A stretch of 7,056 bases of DNA, taken from positions 1-7,056 of the forward strand of contig JAHECQ010000209.1 of assembly GCA_024641625.1 (NCBI GenBank). Reading direction: 5' to 3'. The translations under genes were made by a program, and so were the position numbers. The notes below the pieces were generated by a model. It made no database searches. It had not been told where the DNA came from and saw nothing but the letters and a program-made list of their open reading frames with translations. This DNA comes from Acidimicrobiales bacterium (GTDB lineage Bacteria > Actinomycetota > Acidimicrobiia > Acidimicrobiales > SZUA-35). This document shows, piece by piece, positions 5,396 to 7,056 of this stretch (position 1 is its first letter; each line of letters begins with the position of its first letter).

Positions 5396-5660
5396 CTGAC
5401 GTCGAGGTCACAGTTCGCCGACATGATGGTCACCGGGATGGCCTCACGAAGCCGGGATCATTCGAGTCTCGCGTTGTCATCGACTCGCTTGATGATGAGT
5501 TCGTGCTGAAGTTCACCGTCGTGGCGGACTTCGACTGCAGGTCGTCTCAGGGTTCGCCGGGTTCGTTGGTGCGACATCGTGACTGGCCACGTTGTCATCG
5601 GGAGGTACATGCAGGGAAGTGAATGTCGGTTCATGCATGGATCATGGATGGGGTGTCCCC

Positions 5661-5691
5661 GGTCGGACCGGGTGTACGACCCGGTCCGACC
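5661..5691 (+). terminator. perfect 13-bp inverted repeat upstream of the ACAD-like gene
   Basis: GGTCGGACCGGGT (5661-5673) and ACCCGGTCCGACC (5679-5691) are exact reverse complements around a 5-nt GTACG loop. The stem is strong enough for a terminator, although no T-tract follows and the nearest upstream stop is 296 nt away. It ends 38 bp before the putative -10 at 5730, so an operator for a dimeric regulator is a real alternative. Confidence 0.5.
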
Positions 5692-5729
5692 CAGGCCATC
5701 GTCCCGACGCCCGGCGGGCTTCGACGGAC

Positions 5730-5735
5730 TACGCT
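5730..5735 (+). promoter_or_regulatory. -10 box, leaderless start of the ACAD-like gene
   Basis: TACGCT ends exactly 6 nt before ATG 5742, identical in sequence and spacing to the site of the DUF1801 gene. No Shine-Dalgarno is visible. This decides for 5742 over an in-frame ATG at 5592, whose upstream extension has no family similarity. Confidence 0.6.
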
Positions 5736-5741
5736 CGGACG

Positions 5742-6908
5742 ATGACCACTGAGTTCGCCAGTGTCAGTGCCGAGATTGCCGAGCTCTCCAGGGGTTGGGG
5801 GCAGGATCGTATGGAACGCCAGGCCCGGCACCACCTCGAGCAGGCGGACTTCGAGGCGCTGGTACGAACCGGGTTCTTGGAACTCGCTGTTCCTCGCGAT
5901 GCAGGCGGTTGCTGGGACGGACTCAGGGCTTGCGCGCGCCCGATGGCCGAGATCCTCCGAACGATGGCACACGGCGATCCCTCGGTGGCACTGGTTGCTT
6001 CCATGCATCCAACGGTGATCGCGTTCTGGCTACTGAACGACTACCCGGATGCAACGTGGCAGCAGCAACGTCAGGCCGTGTTCGCCACCGCGATGGCGGG
6101 CGAGCAGTGGGGCACCATAACCTCCGAGCCCGGGAGCGGTGGCGATATCGCCCGAACCCGCTCGGCCGCGGTACGAGCTCCGGATCTGACTGGATGCATT
6201 GCCGGCGATGCGTATCGGATCACCGGCGACAAGCATTTCGGGAGTGGATCCGGTGTTACTTCCTACATGATCACCACCGGGCTGCCTGCTCGAAGCGACG
6301 GCCCGGCGATCTTCGTTCTCGATGTCCGCGATCATCCATGGGACCGGGGCGAGGGCATGACCCTGACCGCAGCGTGGGATGGCATGGGGATGGCCGCGAC
6401 ACAGAGTCACGCGATGCGGTTGGTCGACATGCCGGCCACCAGGCTTTCCTGGAATGGCCCGCTCGGGGAAATCACGCAGAATGCAGGACCATTCAACGCT
6501 GTGATGTTCACGGCTGTCGTCCTGGGGGTTCTCGACGAGGCAATCCGGACTGCGCGCGCTCAGATCAACGACCGCGCCGGTGAACTGCGCGCATTCGAGC
6601 AGACTGAGTGGACGCGGGCCGACAGCGAACACTGGCTCGCGGTGCAGGCCTTCGAGGGAGCGCTGCGGGCACTCGAGACCGAGAACAGCGCCGTAGGTTT
6701 GCATGCTGCACTACGTGCCAAACAAACCGTTGCCGAACTGGCCGAGCAGGCATTGCTGCGACTTGGTCGCGTGCTCGGTGGAGGCACGTTCTCCCAACGA
6801 TCCCCCTTCTCCCGGTGGTTCGAGGACGTGCGCGCGCTCGGGTTCCTTCGACCCCCTTGGGGTCTTGCGTTCGACGGTCTGTTCGCCACCTCACTCAGAT
6901 CCGACTGA
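5742..6908 (+). CDS. acyl-CoA dehydrogenase-fold flavoprotein
   Basis: 388 aa, normal length for the superfamily. N-terminal helical domain: GFLELAVPRDAGG. Middle beta domain: the flavin/substrate loop TSEPGSGGD (127-135), ITGDKHFGSGSG (160-171), and the GMGMAATQSHAMRL stretch. C-terminal helical domain: RSPFSRWFEDVRA (353-365), the segment that in related proteins reads like R-x-PL-x-R-x-x-RDVRA and contacts flavin. I see no catalytic glutamate at either usual dehydrogenase location (the C-terminal YEG motif or the equivalent helix). The C-terminus looks more like the acyl-CoA dehydrogenase type-2 C-terminal domain found in flavin-dependent monooxygenases (DszC/HpaB-like relatives). It may therefore be a monooxygenase or atypical oxidase rather than a beta-oxidation dehydrogenase; the substrate is unknown. 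It is a monocistronic gene with a leaderless-type start, and hairpins follow its stop. Confidence 0.85.
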   Translation: MTTEFASVSAEIAELSRGWGQDRMERQARHHLEQADFEALVRTGFLELAVPRDAGGCWDGLRACARPMAEILRTMAHGDPSVALVASMHPTVIAFWLLNDYPDATWQQQRQAVFATAMAGEQWGTITSEPGSGGDIARTRSAAVRAPDLTGCIAGDAYRITGDKHFGSGSGVTSYMITTGLPARSDGPAIFVLDVRDHPWDRGEGMTLTAAWDGMGMAATQSHAMRLVDMPATRLSWNGPLGEITQNAGPFNAVMFTAVVLGVLDEAIRTARAQINDRAGELRAFEQTEWTRADSEHWLAVQAFEGALRALETENSAVGLHAALRAKQTVAELAEQALLRLGRVLGGGTFSQRSPFSRWFEDVRALGFLRPPWGLAFDGLFATSLRSD

Positions 6909-6944
6909 CCCACGATCACAGATTGTTCAACGGCCTTCAGGTCA

Positions 6945-6969
6945 GCAACCAGCGCGCGCGCCCGGTTGC
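6945..6969 (+). terminator. short hairpin after the ACAD-like gene
   Basis: GCAACC (6945-6950) and GGTTGC (6964-6969) pair perfectly around a 13-nt loop containing a ten-base alternating GC run (6952-6961). It begins 37 nt after the stop, with no T-tract. Confidence 0.3.
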
Positions 6970-6991
6970 GTCGACCTCTGGCTCGCTGGGG

Positions 6992-7017
6992 GGCACCGAC
7001 GCGTTCGTATCGGTGCC
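6992..7017 (+). terminator. hairpin downstream of the ACAD-like gene
   Basis: GGCACCGA (6992-6999) and TCGGTGCC (7010-7017) are perfect 8-bp arms with a 10-nt loop, 83 nt after the stop of the flavoprotein gene. No T-tract follows. It is the better of two terminator candidates here. Confidence 0.4.
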
Positions 7018-7056
7018 GGTTGGCGATGGTGACTGGTGAACTGGTGGACGGGGTGT

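Larger units (their letters stand above)
5365..5741. other. 377-nt intergenic region with no convincing gene
   Basis: It holds a 14-bp palindrome at 5382-5395, a protein-like open stretch at 5461-5541 without a start codon, an ATG-rich segment at about 5633-5650 with repeated ATGGAT, a perfect 13-bp inverted repeat at 5661-5691, and the -10 of the next gene at 5730-5735. A 39-codon minus-strand reading frame with an ATG (5577 to 5458) exists, but its third-position GC (about 58%) is low. I see no full gene. Confidence 0.6.

Noticed and set aside
4654..5433. Upstream extension of the DUF1801 frame across the isomerase-like gene on the minus strand
   Set aside because: The extension lies antisense to a well-supported gene, and DUF1801 similarity begins only after residue 1 of the 130-aa version starting at 4653.
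5592..5741. 50-residue N-terminal extension of the flavoprotein from ATG 5592
   Set aside because: The extension runs through the 13-bp inverted repeat, is Cys/Gly/Arg-rich with no superfamily similarity, and the 5742 start has a well-placed -10.
6952..6961. Ten-base alternating GC run (possible Z-DNA or simple repeat)
   Set aside because: It is too short to be notable in GC-rich DNA and falls within the loop of a candidate hairpin.
7026..7056. ATG at 7026 opening a frame to the window end
   Set aside because: Only ten codons are visible, with no Shine-Dalgarno and no -10 at the expected spacing. It may be the start of a gene but cannot be supported from this window.
1..7056. CRISPR array, tRNA/rRNA, insertion sequence, toxin-antitoxin or defence system
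   Set aside because: No spaced direct repeats, RNA-gene signatures, transposase motifs, terminal inverted repeats or paired small overlapping genes were seen on either strand.

Overview
The window is GC-rich with a strong G/C preference at third codon positions, and no IS element, integrase, tRNA, rRNA or CRISPR array was seen. A mycothiol-dependent maleylpyruvate-isomerase-like protein, an LpqH-like lipoprotein, many acyl-CoA-type enzymes and leaderless-looking starts point to an actinomycetote (Actinomycetota), possibly an environmental lineage such as Acidimicrobiia. The phylum is inferred from protein families and signals; the class is only a guess.

Layout, left to right. Positions 35-198 (minus) hold a small frameshifted or decayed coding remnant. 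Positions 287-1153 (minus) encode a membrane-anchored protein with TolB/WD40-like repeats. Positions 1241-2083 (minus) encode a crotonase-fold protein that lacks both usual catalytic glutamates. A divergent intergenic region follows, then a secreted lipoprotein at 2315-2938 (plus). Positions 2949-3107 (plus) look like the decayed C-terminus of an alpha/beta hydrolase. Positions 3232-4212 (plus) encode a TauD/TfdA-type Fe(II)/2-oxoglutarate dioxygenase, which converges on a DUF1801 gene at 4261-4653 (minus). A maleylpyruvate-isomerase/DinB-type gene at 4732-5364 (plus) diverges from DUF1801. A 377-nt non-coding stretch with a perfect 13-bp inverted repeat precedes an acyl-CoA-dehydrogenase-fold flavoprotein at 5742-6908 (plus). 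The window ends in non-coding DNA with hairpins.

The genes are mostly single transcription units on alternating strands. Only the crotonase and the TolB-like gene could share a transcript, and a hairpin lies between them. Several encode oxidative or CoA-linked catabolic enzymes (crotonase, 2OG dioxygenase, ACAD-fold flavoprotein, thiol-dependent isomerase). Nothing in the sequence ties them into one pathway, and no defence, secretion or mobile system is evident.

The most notable structural signal is in the starts. Four genes (3232, 4653 minus, 4732, 5742) each have a -10-like hexamer with A at its second and T at its last position, ending exactly 6 nt before the start codon, and none has a convincing Shine-Dalgarno. 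This is the signature of leaderless mRNAs. The lipoprotein gene is the contrast, with AAGGAG at good spacing. Most gene ends are followed by GC-rich hairpins without a T-tract. At least one, possibly three, short stretches look like decaying gene fragments.
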